Positions 1-8,174 of a stretch of DNA of 64,000 bases are shown one piece after another. The DNA comes from Paenibacillus senegalimassiliensis. GTDB lineage: Bacteria > Bacillota > Bacilli > Paenibacillales > Paenibacillaceae. Position numbers and translations under genes: made by a program. Every line of letters begins with the position of its first letter. Position 1 is the first letter of the stretch. Where the stretch lies: contig NZ_LN909043.1 in NCBI RefSeq assembly GCF_001486585.1, positions 125,361-189,360 on the forward strand, given 5' to 3'. Under the pieces are notes generated by a model that did not search any database, was not told where the DNA came from, and saw nothing but the letters and a program-made list of their open reading frames with translations.

Positions 1-83
1 AACCCGGTATTAGTTGGATGATTTCCGGCTAATTTGCGGCTAATCGGCTAATCTAGGTGAACTACACTTAGGCTGACTATTGC

Positions 84-107
84 TCCGAGGGATACTCGGA
101 TTTTTTT
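84..107 (+). terminator. Rho-independent terminator
   Basis: The arms TCCGAG and CTCGGA enclose a 5-base loop and are followed by seven T. It probably ends a gene that lies left of the window. No gene was found in positions 1 to 232. Confidence 0.7.
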
Positions 108-232
108 GCTTTGTGCAAACTGGCGAGCTTGTCGTTCCCCAAAAGGTAGCTGTTTGACTTAGAACTGTTACCTGCCGAATGCTTTACTTAGATTTGTTGT
201 TTTAGTCAGATATAGAAAGGAAAGTGATATAG

Positions 233-757
233 ATGGGACATATGCAGAAGGCGACTTTTGCGGGCGGATGTTTCTGGTGCATGGTGACGCCTTTTGAGGA
301 ATTGCCGGGCATCGGGGGCATCGTATCGGGATATAGCGGGGGTACGAAGGACAACCCTACTTATGAAGATGTGAAGACAGGGACGACGGGGCACTATGAG
401 GTGGTGCAGATTACGTTTGATCCGGAAATTTTTCCATATGAAAAATTACTTGAGCTGTATTGGCCACAGATTGATCCGACGGATGCAGAAGGGCAGTTTC
501 AGGATCGAGGGCCGCAATACAGAACGGCGATCTTCTATCACAATGAACGGCAACGGGAGCTTGCACTGGTATCCAGGCAGGAGTTAGAGAACAGTGGGCG
601 GTTCGACAAGCCGGTGGTTACGGAAATTTTGCCAGCGGTGACCTTTTATGAGGCAGAGGAATACCACCAGGATTATCACAAGAAGAACCCGAAACACTAC
701 AAGGAAGACCGGGAGCAGTCAGGACGGGATGAGTTTATCCGCGAAAACTGGAAGTGA
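233..757 (+). CDS. msrA: Peptide methionine (S)-S-oxide reductase MsrA
   Basis: Cytoplasmic repair enzyme that reduces the S form of methionine sulfoxide in proteins and free methionine, recharged by thioredoxin. The 174 residues match the usual family length. The signature GCFWCM lies near residues 12 to 17, and its first Cys is the catalytic one. The family motif GYSGG and the C-terminal segment EEYHQDYH are also present. The ATG at 233 follows AAAGGAAAG; a second in-frame ATG at 242 is possible but worse spaced. No msrB is adjacent. It is followed by prfC on the same strand after about 80 bases, so the two may be co-transcribed. Confidence 0.95.
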   Translation: MGHMQKATFAGGCFWCMVTPFEELPGIGGIVSGYSGGTKDNPTYEDVKTGTTGHYEVVQITFDPEIFPYEKLLELYWPQIDPTDAEGQFQDRGPQYRTAIFYHNERQRELALVSRQELENSGRFDKPVVTEILPAVTFYEAEEYHQDYHKKNPKHYKEDREQSGRDEFIRENWK

Positions 758-835
758 CGAATTGGCGCTGCGTAGAACAGGTCAAAATATGTTACAATAG
801 AGGCTGTGACTTTGTGAATCGAGAGGAACGTGAGC

Positions 836-2419
836 ATGAGTAAAGGATTGGACCAAGTGCTGCAGCAGGAAGTCGACAAACGCCGCACGTTTGCTATCAT
901 TTCCCACCCGGATGCCGGGAAAACGACGTTGACCGAGAAGCTGCTGCTGTTCGGTGGCGCGATTCGTCTGGCCGGTTCGGTCAAGGCGCGGAAAGCGAGC
1001 AAGCACGCGACCAGTGACTGGATGGAGATTGAGAAGCAACGGGGGATTTCCGTGACTTCTTCCGTCATGCAGTTTGATTATAATGGACATCGGGTAAACA
1101 TTCTGGATACCCCGGGTCACCAGGATTTCAGTGAGGATACCTACCGTACGCTGACAGCAGCCGATAGTGCCGTCATGCTGATTGACGTGGCCAAGGGCGT
1201 GGAAGCACAGACGATCAAGCTGTTTCAGGTGTGTGCCAAGCGTGGTATTCCTATTTTCACCTTCATTAATAAGTTAGACCGGGAAGGGCGTTCTCCCTTT
1301 GACCTGATGGAGGAGATTGAGCAGGTGCTGGGCATTCGCTCTGTACCCATGAACTGGCCAATCGGTATGGGCCGCGAGCTGTCGGGCGTCTATGACCGGA
1401 TGAAGAACCAGGTGGAGTTATTTCAAGGCGATGATCATGACAAGATTCAGGTCCAGAAGGTAGATAACTACCAGGACCCGGTTATTCGTGAGATGGCTGG
1501 GGAATATCTCCATGATCAACTTTGTCAGGATTTGGAGTTGCTGGATGTTGCGGGTGATCCGTTTGATCTGGAGAAGGTGAAGCGCGGGGAGTTAACCCCG
1601 GTGTTCTTCGGCAGTGCGGTGAACAATTTCGGCGTGCAGACGTTCCTGGACAATTTCTTGGAGCTTGCACCCAAGCCTGAACCACGCCACAGCATTCAAG
1701 GTACGGTTGAACCAACGAACGAGAAGTTCACGGGCTATGTGTTCAAAATTCAGGCCAATATGAACCCGGCGCATCGGGATCGGATTGCTTTCCTGCGTAT
1801 CGTATCAGGCAAGTTCGAGCGGGGGATGTTGGTCAAGCATGTGCGAGCTGGCAAAGATATCAAGCTGGCTCAGCCGCAGCAATTTTTGGCACAGGATCGC
1901 GATATCGTTACAGAAGCTTACCCGGGCGATATTATCGGGCTGTTTGACCCGGGCATTTTCCGTATTGGGGATTCGCTCAGCCAAGGCGGGGAAGTGGTGT
2001 TTGACGAACTGCCAACCTTCTCCCCGGAGATCTTCGCCAAGGTGACGGTCAAAAATGCGTTGAAGCATAAGCAATATCAAAAAGGGATTGATCAACTGAC
2101 CGAAGAGGGCACGATTCAGGTGTTCACAACGGTGGGGTTTGAAGATACGCTTCTGGGCGTGGTAGGTCAACTCCAATTCGAGGTATTTGAGTACCGGATG
2201 AAGGGCGAGTACGGGGTGGATGTACAGTTGCAGCGGATGCCGTTCCAGTTCGCCCGTTGGATTGTGGCCGAGAAGGTTGATCCTTCCAAGTTCCGCGTCA
2301 ACTCAACGCTGGTGAAGGACAAGAAAGGCAATTACGTGGCTTTGTTCGAGAATGAATATGCCATGCGGACGGCGATGGAGAAAAATCCGGACGCCAAATT
2401 TCTGGAGATGGCACCGTAA
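836..2419 (+). CDS. prfC: Peptide chain release factor 3 (RF3)
   Basis: Translational GTPase that removes RF1 or RF2 from the ribosome after peptide release. The product has 527 residues, close to E. coli RF3. The G1 loop HPDAGKTT (about residues 24 to 31), G3 DTPGHQDF and G4 NKLDRE are intact, and domain II and III sequence follows to the end. An in-frame GTG at 830 lies only three bases after GAGAGG, so the ATG at 836 is chosen because its spacing of nine is normal. RF3 is patchily distributed in Firmicutes, but motif and length agreement make the call secure. A long stem-loop follows the stop codon. Confidence 0.95.
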   Translation: MSKGLDQVLQQEVDKRRTFAIISHPDAGKTTLTEKLLLFGGAIRLAGSVKARKASKHATSDWMEIEKQRGISVTSSVMQFDYNGHRVNILDTPGHQDFSEDTYRTLTAADSAVMLIDVAKGVEAQTIKLFQVCAKRGIPIFTFINKLDREGRSPFDLMEEIEQVLGIRSVPMNWPIGMGRELSGVYDRMKNQVELFQGDDHDKIQVQKVDNYQDPVIREMAGEYLHDQLCQDLELLDVAGDPFDLEKVKRGELTPVFFGSAVNNFGVQTFLDNFLELAPKPEPRHSIQGTVEPTNEKFTGYVFKIQANMNPAHRDRIAFLRIVSGKFERGMLVKHVRAGKDIKLAQPQQFLAQDRDIVTEAYPGDIIGLFDPGIFRIGDSLSQGGEVVFDELPTFSPEIFAKVTVKNALKHKQYQKGIDQLTEEGTIQVFTTVGFEDTLLGVVGQLQFEVFEYRMKGEYGVDVQLQRMPFQFARWIVAEKVDPSKFRVNSTLVKDKKGNYVALFENEYAMRTAMEKNPDAKFLEMAP

Positions 2420-2443
2420 TATTATCACCGCCTTGCATAAGCA

Positions 2444-2498
2444 AAAGGCAATAAGCCTCCCTGTAGCCCATTTAAGGTTACGGGGAGGCTTTGCCTTT
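2444..2498. terminator. Bidirectional terminator between prfC and sspI
   Basis: A long stem pairs AAAGGCA and AAGCCTCCCTGTA with TTACGGGGAGGCTT and TGCCTTT, with small bulges. It lies between two converging genes and can serve both. Confidence 0.75.
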
Positions 2499-2509
2499 GC
2501 GGGCTTGTT

Positions 2510-2746
2510 CTATTTCAATGGTTTGAGATCGATACGATCCATTTGTTGCTTCAGGACGGACAGGAGCTCGTTCTGCTTGGAGGCATCGAGATGCTTCCAA
2601 ATCACCTCAAATACAACCCCAAGCCCCGGGAGCGCGGCCTCTTGTGCATCGATGGATCCTTCGATCATATCGCGCAAGCCTTGCTCATCCTGACCGTGTA
2701 CCTTATGCATGATCGCTTGACGCAAATCGAGTGTAATGGATGGCAC
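2510..2746 (-). CDS. sspI: Small acid-soluble spore protein SspI
   Basis: Minor spore-core protein of the SspI family, made in the forespore. The product has 78 residues and carries the family core LPGLGVVFEVIW in its second half, with an N-terminal stretch TLDLRQAIMHKV as in Bacillus SspI. The GTG at 2746 is taken as start because AAGGAGGG sits at ideal distance; the frame is open 11 codons further upstream but without a start signal. It is convergent with prfC and divergent from the Ktr gene. No convincing forespore promoter was found, because the best -10 candidate has a wrong base and wrong spacing. Confidence 0.88.
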   Translation of the reverse strand: MPSITLDLRQAIMHKVHGQDEQGLRDMIEGSIDAQEAALPGLGVVFEVIWKHLDASKQNELLSVLKQQMDRIDLKPLK

Positions 2747-2809
2747 GTAAATTCCCTCCTTGAAATGTGACTTGCCCAATTGTAATGTACCCTTTCTCTC
2801 CCCGGAAAA

Positions 2810-2838
2810 TTCAAGTTTCTCAGCGATTGTGATATACT
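2810..2838 (+). promoter_or_regulatory. Sigma-A promoter of the Ktr gene
   Basis: TTCAAG and TATACT are separated by 17 bases, and the -10 lies about 35 bases before the ATG at 2874. The region is shared with the divergent sspI. Confidence 0.55.
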
Positions 2839-2873
2839 AAACCGGATGAAATTTGCTATCGGGTGGTGAAATC

Positions 2874-3548
2874 ATGGCGCGTGCAGCAAAAAAACAGTTT
2901 GCTGTCATCGGCATGGGCCGGTTTGGATTAAGCGTGGCAACCGCGCTTAGCAATATGGGCTTTGATGTACTTGCAATTGATTCGGACGAGCATCGCACGC
3001 AGGAGGTCGTCAATTTGGTGACACATGCGGTCTCGGCAGATTCGACGGATGAAGATGCGCTTCGCGCCCTGGGTATTCGTAATTTTGACGTGGTGGTCGT
3101 AGCGATCGGCGAGGATATTCAAGCGAGTATTTTGACGACATTAATCTTGAAAGATTTGGGTGGGCCTTTGATCGTTGTGAAGGCGCAAAGCGAGCTGCAT
3201 GGCAAGGTATTGCAAAAGATTGGAGCGGACAAGGTCGTGTTCCCGGAACGGGATATGGGGCTGCGGGTGGCGCATCATTTGACCTCGCCGAACATTCTGG
3301 ATTACATTGAATTGTCCGAAGAATACAGCATCGTGGAGATGAGTGTGCCACGGGCAATGGTTGGCAAGAATCTCAAAGAGCTTGATATCCGGGCGCGTTA
3401 TGGCTGTAATGTCATGGCGATCAAACGTGATACCAAGATGAATATTTCTCCCGCAGCCACGGATCGTCTGACAGAGGAAGACGTGCTGGTTATCGTCGGG
3501 GAGAAAAATGATTTAACCAAGCTGGAACTGGCTTATGCCAAGGGCTAA
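2874..3548 (+). CDS. Potassium uptake regulatory subunit, KtrA/KtrC (TrkA) type
   Basis: Cytoplasmic RCK protein that gates a Ktr potassium channel in response to bound nucleotide. The 224 residues are typical of KtrA and KtrC. The Rossmann motif GMGRFG lies near residues 13 to 18, and an acidic strand end (AIDSDE) suits NAD or ATP binding. A TrkA-C domain occupies about residues 135 to 220. The ATG at 2874 follows GGGTGGTGA. No membrane subunit (KtrB or KtrD) is adjacent, which resembles the stand-alone ktrC arrangement, but the sequence does not decide between KtrA and KtrC. Confidence 0.9.
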   Translation: MARAAKKQFAVIGMGRFGLSVATALSNMGFDVLAIDSDEHRTQEVVNLVTHAVSADSTDEDALRALGIRNFDVVVVAIGEDIQASILTTLILKDLGGPLIVVKAQSELHGKVLQKIGADKVVFPERDMGLRVAHHLTSPNILDYIELSEEYSIVEMSVPRAMVGKNLKELDIRARYGCNVMAIKRDTKMNISPAATDRLTEEDVLVIVGEKNDLTKLELAYAKG

Positions 3549-3585
3549 GCCAAAATTCCAAATGAGATAGAAGGATGGGCCGGGT

Positions 3586-4377
3586 ATGGATATATTGTCT
3601 CCACAGAACCCTCGCGTCAAGGAATGGGCAGGGCTGCTTGAGAAGAAGAACCGGGACAAGCAGGGAAAATATGTGATCGAGGGCATTCACCTCGTTCAAG
3701 AAGCATTGCGGGCGCAGGCGGACATCGAATGCGTCTGCTATGACGTGGAGCGCGGCATTCCGCAGGAGCTGCGCGAGGTGGCCTCGGCGGGGCTGGACAT
3801 CCAGTGGACTGGTGTCTCGGCCGCCGTGATTGCGAAGTGCAGCGATACGAAGTCGCCGCAGCCGGTGTTCGCGGTCCTGCGCAAAGACCGCAGGACGGCA
3901 GAAGCGCTCCTGGGCAAGGAGCGCAGCCTGGTGGTTGTGCTCGACGGCGTGCAGGACCCCGGCAACGTCGGCACAATTATCCGCAGCGCCGATGCGGTCG
4001 GTGCGGATGGGGTGATCGTCGGCGCAGGCTGCGCCGACGTGTACGGGCCCAAGGTGCTGCGCGCCACCATGGGCTCGGGGTTCCACTTGCCGGTGGTCCA
4101 CGGCAACTTGGCGGAATTGCTCCCGCATGCGAAGCAGCGGGGCATCCGGCTGGCGGGCACCAGCCTGCAGGCGGCAGCGAACTGCTACGCCTATGACTTT
4201 ACACAGCCGGTGTGGCTGCTGTTCGGCAGCGAAGGCAGCGGTCTGAGCCCGGAGGTGCGGGACCTGATGGACGACGGCCTCATTATTCCGATGCGCGGCC
4301 AAGCCGAATCGCTGAACGTGGCAATGGCTGCATCGGTATTGCTGTATGAGGCGATGCGGCAGCGGTATTTTAACTAA
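3586..4377 (+). CDS. TrmH/SpoU family RNA 2'-O-methyltransferase
   Basis: SAM-dependent methyltransferase of the SPOUT superfamily that probably 2'-O-methylates a 23S rRNA nucleotide (RlmB or TsnR type). It has 263 residues. An N-terminal substrate-binding domain covers about residues 1 to 95. The three SPOUT motifs follow: DPGNVGTIIRSADA (with the N-x-G-x-x-x-R pattern), LLFGSEGSGLS and IPMRGQAESLNVAMAASVLL. The stretch 3700 to 4300 is markedly GC-rich compared with the island that follows. The gene stands next to the left repeat of that island, whose first part supplies its terminator. Confidence 0.9.
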   Translation: MDILSPQNPRVKEWAGLLEKKNRDKQGKYVIEGIHLVQEALRAQADIECVCYDVERGIPQELREVASAGLDIQWTGVSAAVIAKCSDTKSPQPVFAVLRKDRRTAEALLGKERSLVVVLDGVQDPGNVGTIIRSADAVGADGVIVGAGCADVYGPKVLRATMGSGFHLPVVHGNLAELLPHAKQRGIRLAGTSLQAAANCYAYDFTQPVWLLFGSEGSGLSPEVRDLMDDGLIIPMRGQAESLNVAMAASVLLYEAMRQRYFN

Positions 4378-4399
4378 CTAATAATTCCTGATTAATTTC

Positions 4400-4690
4400 A
4401 AATTAACTGTCCCTAAACCACCAAAGACTAGAACCTGGTTACCGCTTTTCGCGACCAGCCCCTCCAGTCTTTTTTTCATCCCTAAAACCATCAAAGCAGG
4501 AGTTTCCCAATCATAAACTCAGGCTAATTAAGGATTTTGGGGATTGAAAGCAGTTGGTTCAAGATTTTACTCAAGCATTCCCCAGCCAGTATATATGCCG
4601 ATTCTTGCTTTTCTCAGGAATTTTTATCCTTTCAAGGACATGAATTATTAGTCGTTTTCGTTCACAATTGAGCCAGTTTCCTTCCATTTT
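4400..4690. repeat. Left copy of a ~300-bp direct repeat bounding the island
   Basis: The sequence recurs in the same orientation at 10030 to 10348 with scattered substitutions and small indels. Shared blocks include AATTAACTGTCC, AACCATCAAAGCAGG, GGGGATTGAAAGCAGTTG, CCCAGCCAGTATATATGCC and CCAGTTTCCTTCCA. This copy begins about 20 bases after the methyltransferase stop and ends about 100 bases before the first island gene. No open reading frame or transposase was seen in it. This is a direct observation; its role in island insertion is inference. Confidence 0.85.
4425..4477 (+). terminator. Terminator inside the left repeat copy
   Basis: AGACT and CTGGT pair with ACCAG and AGTCT, followed by seven T. 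It should end the methyltransferase transcript. The same segment in the right copy has lost the outer pairing (ATACT in place of AGACT). Confidence 0.55.
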
Positions 4691-4789
4691 AATGTGAGTA
4701 AAAAAGCTATCTCCTTATTTTTATTTCATGCTGATATAATAGCAATAAAAAATCAAGCTGATTCAGCAGAGGGAATAGGAGGAAAGGTA

Positions 4790-5212
4790 ATGGATGGCTT
4801 ACAAAAGATCCGTGACACAATAACTGGCTATGAGAGATTGCTCAAAATCATTGAGGATAATACAGACAAAGATAATATCTGTAGATTGACGAAAAAAGAA
4901 ATAACTAAGTTATATGGATTGTCATATACAGGAACATGCAAGAAGTTAGGATTTCTGCTGAGATATGGACTCTTAAAGGTAATCAACGGAGGATTTTTAC
5001 GAACTGAAAAGAACGTAGTTCAAGATACGCCACTGTCACTGTTGCCGAAGATTTTTGTGTTAATGGCTAACAAACCTGAAGTGTATGACAGTTTCAAGCA
5101 ACAAGCAGAGCTGTTATCTGTTTCGATGGAGGATGTCCAAACGGCATGGGGATTTTATTCGTACTTCTTCGGATCGAAGTATCCGCACGAAGAACTAATA
5201 CAATTAAAATAA
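4790..5212 (+). CDS. Unrecognised island protein with winged-helix-like core
   Basis: I do not recognise the family. The product has 140 residues. Residues about 30 to 75 (pattern TKKEITKLYGLSYTGTCKKL then LLRYGLLKV) look like a helix-turn-helix followed by a wing, as in MarR-like or ArsR-like folds, so DNA binding is plausible. The ATG at 4790 follows AGGAGG at good spacing; the frame stays open upstream to a GTG at 4694 that lacks a ribosome binding site and adjoins the repeat. The gene is AT-rich. It stands 136 bases before the HEPN gene on the same strand and could regulate it or pair with it. Confidence 0.6.
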   Translation: MDGLQKIRDTITGYERLLKIIEDNTDKDNICRLTKKEITKLYGLSYTGTCKKLGFLLRYGLLKVINGGFLRTEKNVVQDTPLSLLPKIFVLMANKPEVYDSFKQQAELLSVSMEDVQTAWGFYSYFFGSKYPHEELIQLK

Positions 5213-5348
5213 ATCAATTCTTACACTCAGTTGAGTCATAATTGAGGGGATAGAGAGGGTTTCCTACCTTGTGCATAATTTTTTGATGGTAGTCAGAAGA
5301 CATGCAATAAAGGTGCATCACAAGTGATTTAAATAGGAGGAAAATAAC

Positions 5349-6194
5349 ATGGAGAGCAATATACAAACTCATTTTAAAGCAGTTATTTCAGGTGTCAAAG
5401 TTTCCACAGACTTCAATTTGACGGATACACCTCATAGCAATTACATTAGCGATGTGATTTGTAAGGTGGGTGATGGGGAAACCGTTAATGTTACTGGTAC
5501 TATCAGTGGTGAGGATAAGAATGAGAATTATCTAATTGCGGAAGATTTAAAGGAATATCTCCTTAGACTTTTTTCGTTGTTTGGGGTGAGTTGTCGGATT
5601 AAAAATTTTGAAATAGATACGCCAACGGATTTTTTGACAGGTCAAATTGAAGTTAATCCCCCTAAACCAATAGTGGATGGTAACATGATAAATGCACAAG
5701 CGGCTAAAGTGGTTTCCCAGTATTTTAATCCACAAAGGGCAGCGTTGTATCATAATCTTATTGAATCTAACAATAGCATTGATATGCTTCATCGCTTTCG
5801 TTCACTTTTCTCTATTTTTGATAGATTAAGTCCTAAAAATGCATCAGATCATATTAATTATAGTGCTTTAAAAAGTGATTTTGCGATTGAAATTATGAAT
5901 CGCTACCAAGGAATATATCTCGACAGATACATTGACATTGTAAATGAATTTTGCAATGCCAACTTTGAAGATACGCGAGCTAACAAAAACTATTCATCTT
6001 TATTGAGGGATTCAAAAGAACGTCTGGGTAATACTGGTTATATTAATGAAGAAGTTGCCTTCAACCTGTTAAAATGCATTCAAATTATGCGTAACAAGGT
6101 TATCCATGGTGACTTTTCTGGACTAAATCGAAAGATCATCTCGGGCGGATATGAATTACTGCTTCCAATGGTACAGAAAATGCTATGTGCGTAA
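5349..6194 (+). CDS. HEPN-domain protein, MauJ-like
   Basis: A 281-residue protein with a mostly beta N-terminal half and a helical C-terminal half. The helical part ends in MRNKVIHG, where Arg248 and His253 form the R-x4-H motif of HEPN ribonucleases. Overall arrangement and length resemble proteins annotated as MauJ-like, but that name comes from a methylamine locus and no methylamine genes are here. HEPN proteins often act as RNA-cleaving effectors in phage defence or as toxins. AGGAGG precedes the ATG. The gene is AT-rich, lies inside the repeat-bounded island, and may be transcribed with the gene before it. The HEPN motif is seen; the activity is inferred. Confidence 0.6.
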   Translation: MESNIQTHFKAVISGVKVSTDFNLTDTPHSNYISDVICKVGDGETVNVTGTISGEDKNENYLIAEDLKEYLLRLFSLFGVSCRIKNFEIDTPTDFLTGQIEVNPPKPIVDGNMINAQAAKVVSQYFNPQRAALYHNLIESNNSIDMLHRFRSLFSIFDRLSPKNASDHINYSALKSDFAIEIMNRYQGIYLDRYIDIVNEFCNANFEDTRANKNYSSLLRDSKERLGNTGYINEEVAFNLLKCIQIMRNKVIHGDFSGLNRKIISGGYELLLPMVQKMLCA

Positions 6195-6255
6195 TTTTTG
6201 TTTGTTATGATTAGAAAAGTGGACTTCGGAGAACATCTCTTGCCTCAGCAAAGCC

Positions 6256-6524
6256 TTATGTACTTTCAGGATTTAATCGAAGACCGATCTCGCTGCTCAC
6301 CATTTTGTCTAAATGCCACCACCACTGGTCGATTGGCTCCTCAGAAATCGATAAATCTTAAACCTCAGCAATATGCTCAGACATCTTTTTCGCAGATTAA
6401 GCTCGTCAAAAACTTGTTCTAAACCACTTCTCTGATGAAGCATTTCAACCGACTCAAAAGCAATAACATCAAAATTACTGATTACCATCTCATAGATCTC
6501 AATATTTTTTAGATGCTCTGACAT
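6256..6524 (-). pseudogene. Frameshifted small gene of unknown family
   Basis: From an ATG at 6524, preceded by GAGAGGG, the frame reads well for about 45 residues to NLRK. It then continues sensibly only in another frame (KMSEHIAEV, a stop, then EEPIDQWWWHLDKMVSSEIG), ending at 6256. At least one frameshift and one in-frame stop are therefore needed to rebuild a single protein of about 90 residues. Both halves look like real protein, including the unusual WWWHLDK stretch. The family was not recognised. The original frame, without correction, ends at 6309. Confidence 0.45.
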
Positions 6525-6830
6525 ATCCAGTCCCTCTCGGTATTTGGAAATGATTGTAGTACTAACAGTGCTCTATTGAACTAGACAATACTATACCGTT
6601 TACATGGTAACGTGTTCCCAATTTTGGTTGACAACCGTTAAGTTTAGCTGTACTACGATGCTCAAAAAATATCAAACGAGGTGCAATGCGATGTGGATAT
6701 TATAAAATGTCATAAATCAATAGCTTGTATCTCTGAGGGTTAGTTAAAACAGGCTGCCCTTTTGTTAATGTCGTGATGAATTGCGAGGGGGCTACCGACA
6801 AATTTATACTTAATCACCCTGAGGGCGTAG
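6525..6830. other. Intergenic stretch with a possible gene remnant
   Basis: No intact gene was found. On the minus strand, about 6700 to 6800 carries a short open stretch reading SQFITTLTKGQPVLTNPQ that looks protein-like, but it has no start and a stop upstream. It may be another decay product. Confidence 0.25.
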
Positions 6831-6858
6831 TTACTTGATTCAAAATATGAGGTATAAT
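6831..6858 (+). promoter_or_regulatory. Probable sigma-A promoter of the small membrane protein gene
   Basis: TTACTT and TATAAT are 16 bases apart. Transcription would start near 6865, leaving a leader of about 130 bases that contains the hairpin at 6886. Confidence 0.45.
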
Positions 6859-6885
6859 AGAGACAATTGAATAACCCAAATCGGA

Positions 6886-6923
6886 AGCACCGATCTTACC
6901 TTAAGGGGATCTGTGCTTTTTTA
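6886..6923 (+). terminator. Attenuator-like hairpin with T tail
   Basis: AGCACCGATC pairs with GATCTGTGCT with one mismatch, and CC-TTAA-GG can pair inside the loop. Six T follow directly. Because it sits about 20 bases after the predicted transcription start and before the gene at 6994, it could end a short RNA of about 60 bases or attenuate that gene. Confidence 0.45.
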
Positions 6924-6993
6924 TTTGTTTGAAGGGAGTTAAAGGGCAGAGATCAGACTAAACAGATTGTTGATTTTAGGAGGGGATTGAAAT

Positions 6994-7239
6994 ATGGAAC
7001 CAGAGAAACTATTTCTAGCAGTTCGGCTAATGGTCGGAGGAGGTTTATTGTTTTTAAACCGAAGTATCTACCAAATGTATGGTCACGATCTACTAAACAA
7101 ACCGTTTATGCAAATTGTTTTCTTTCTCATGTTTGTCGCGACGATGCATATGTTTCAAAAATTGTCGATTTTTCAACTTATTTTGGAGCTGTTAATTGAT
7201 CTTTGTCGCATATTTAGGAGGAGTAGAAGTAGGGACTAA
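6994..7239 (+). CDS. Small membrane protein of unknown function
   Basis: An 81-residue protein with two predicted membrane spans, about residues 8 to 24 and 38 to 55, and a basic tail (RRSRSRD). It starts with ATG at 6994 after AGGAGGGG, a strong ribosome binding site. I do not recognise the family. Size and topology would fit a holin-like or toxin-like peptide, but nothing more specific can be seen. It is flanked on both sides by decayed genes and preceded by an attenuator-like hairpin. Confidence 0.55.
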   Translation: MEPEKLFLAVRLMVGGGLLFLNRSIYQMYGHDLLNKPFMQIVFFLMFVATMHMFQKLSIFQLILELLIDLCRIFRRSRSRD

Positions 7240-7284
7240 AGTATATATAGCACGGTTCATCGTCAGCGGCGGCAACTTAATTAA

Positions 7285-7647
7285 TCCTGCATAGAAAGCG
7301 GCAAAATTATTAAGTCAATCAAGTTGCTAAGTGAATAGTATTCAAATAACATTCATGCCGTCATTGGCGGAGATGATAGGCTAAAGTATAAATGCATTAA
7401 TGAACATCTTATCTGTTGGACAAATCAGTGTAAGGCTAATATGGAGATCGAATCCGATGGAGTTACTCTCGTTTTTATATTAATACAAAGTAAACCGAAT
7501 TATATGATCAGATAAAATGAAACTGGTAAAGTAGTAAGGTTTAGGAATAATTATTAATTTCACTCTCTATATAATTATGATCAAGCCTATTACGGAGACT
7601 ATGATGTAGGGATAACCATCAAATCAGCATTCCTTACAGGAATATAA
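7285..7647 (+). pseudogene. Decayed gene with three in-frame stops
   Basis: One reading frame across this stretch gives protein-like sequence interrupted by TAG at 7336, TAA at 7513 and TAA at 7555, then ends with TAA at 7645. Fragments include AVIGGDDRLKYKCINEHL, MEIESDGVTLVFIL and YYGDYDVGITIKSAFLTG. Keeping one frame for over 100 codons with acidic and aromatic composition suggests a former coding region rather than chance. No start codon or family could be assigned. Confidence 0.4.
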
Positions 7648-7659
7648 TGGAGGGTTTAG

Positions 7660-8133
7660 ATGGACGGACACATGACAGGTCAAAAGAGTGAACAAGAAAC
7701 AGGCGGTTCTGATAAATTCGCACTTTTGATTAAGCATTATCGAAAGTTGCACAATTTTTCGCTGAAAGATTTTGAAAATGGCCGCAGTGGATCAGTTAGT
7801 GCGGGCTGTATCCATCAACTCGAAAGCGGCGAAAGAGATAGCCCGAGCATTAAAAAATTGTTCATTGGCAAAAGCATTGCGAATCCCAAGTACAGTTTTG
7901 GTTACAACTTGCTTTATGGATTAGATGTAGAGAAGAGATCATTTTCTTTTTCGGAGGTGTTGATCCAGAATAGCTATTTTTTAGGGTGTGGGATGCTTAG
8001 TTCTAAAGCTAAACAGTCGCTTATGCGCAATGATGAGTGTATTGATCATGCCGAATGGTCGTCGACATCTAAAATGATAAAGATGTATCAGCTATCGGAG
8101 ATGATTGACGATTTTAAACAAGCGGTAAGGTGA
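7660..8133 (+). CDS. XRE-like helix-turn-helix protein
   Basis: A 157-residue protein. Residues about 20 to 68 follow the Cro/cI HTH pattern: FALLIKHYRKLHNFSLKDF, then SAGCIHQLESGERDSPSIKKL, with the typical I-x-x-L-E-x-G-x-R-x-P-S end. The remaining 90 residues match nothing I recognise and may bind a ligand or partner. The ATG at 7660 follows GGAGGG. A clear terminator ends the gene, so it is a single transcription unit unless read through. As an island-encoded repressor it could control the neighbouring HEPN gene at 8309. Confidence 0.65.
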   Translation: MDGHMTGQKSEQETGGSDKFALLIKHYRKLHNFSLKDFENGRSGSVSAGCIHQLESGERDSPSIKKLFIGKSIANPKYSFGYNLLYGLDVEKRSFSFSEVLIQNSYFLGCGMLSSKAKQSLMRNDECIDHAEWSSTSKMIKMYQLSEMIDDFKQAVR

Positions 8134-8147
8134 ACAGGGAGAATTAA

Positions 8148-8174
8148 GGGAGCGAGGAATTAGCTCCTTTTTTC
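8148..8174 (+). terminator. Rho-independent terminator
   Basis: GGAGC and GCTCC enclose a 9-base loop and are followed by six T, just after the XRE gene. Confidence 0.65.

Noticed and set aside
2744..2813. A sigma-G promoter for sspI
   Set aside because: TGAATT is present, but the only -10 candidate (CATTACA) has a wrong base and a spacing of about 20.
3490..4302. A 270-codon open frame on the minus strand opposite the TrmH-type gene
   Set aside because: It has low-complexity His/Arg/Ala-rich composition caused by the GC-rich coding strand, no binding site, and lies fully antisense to a gene with intact family motifs.
6198..6422. A 74-codon plus-strand frame after the HEPN gene
   Set aside because: It is opposite the broken minus-strand gene and has no binding site or recognisable pattern.
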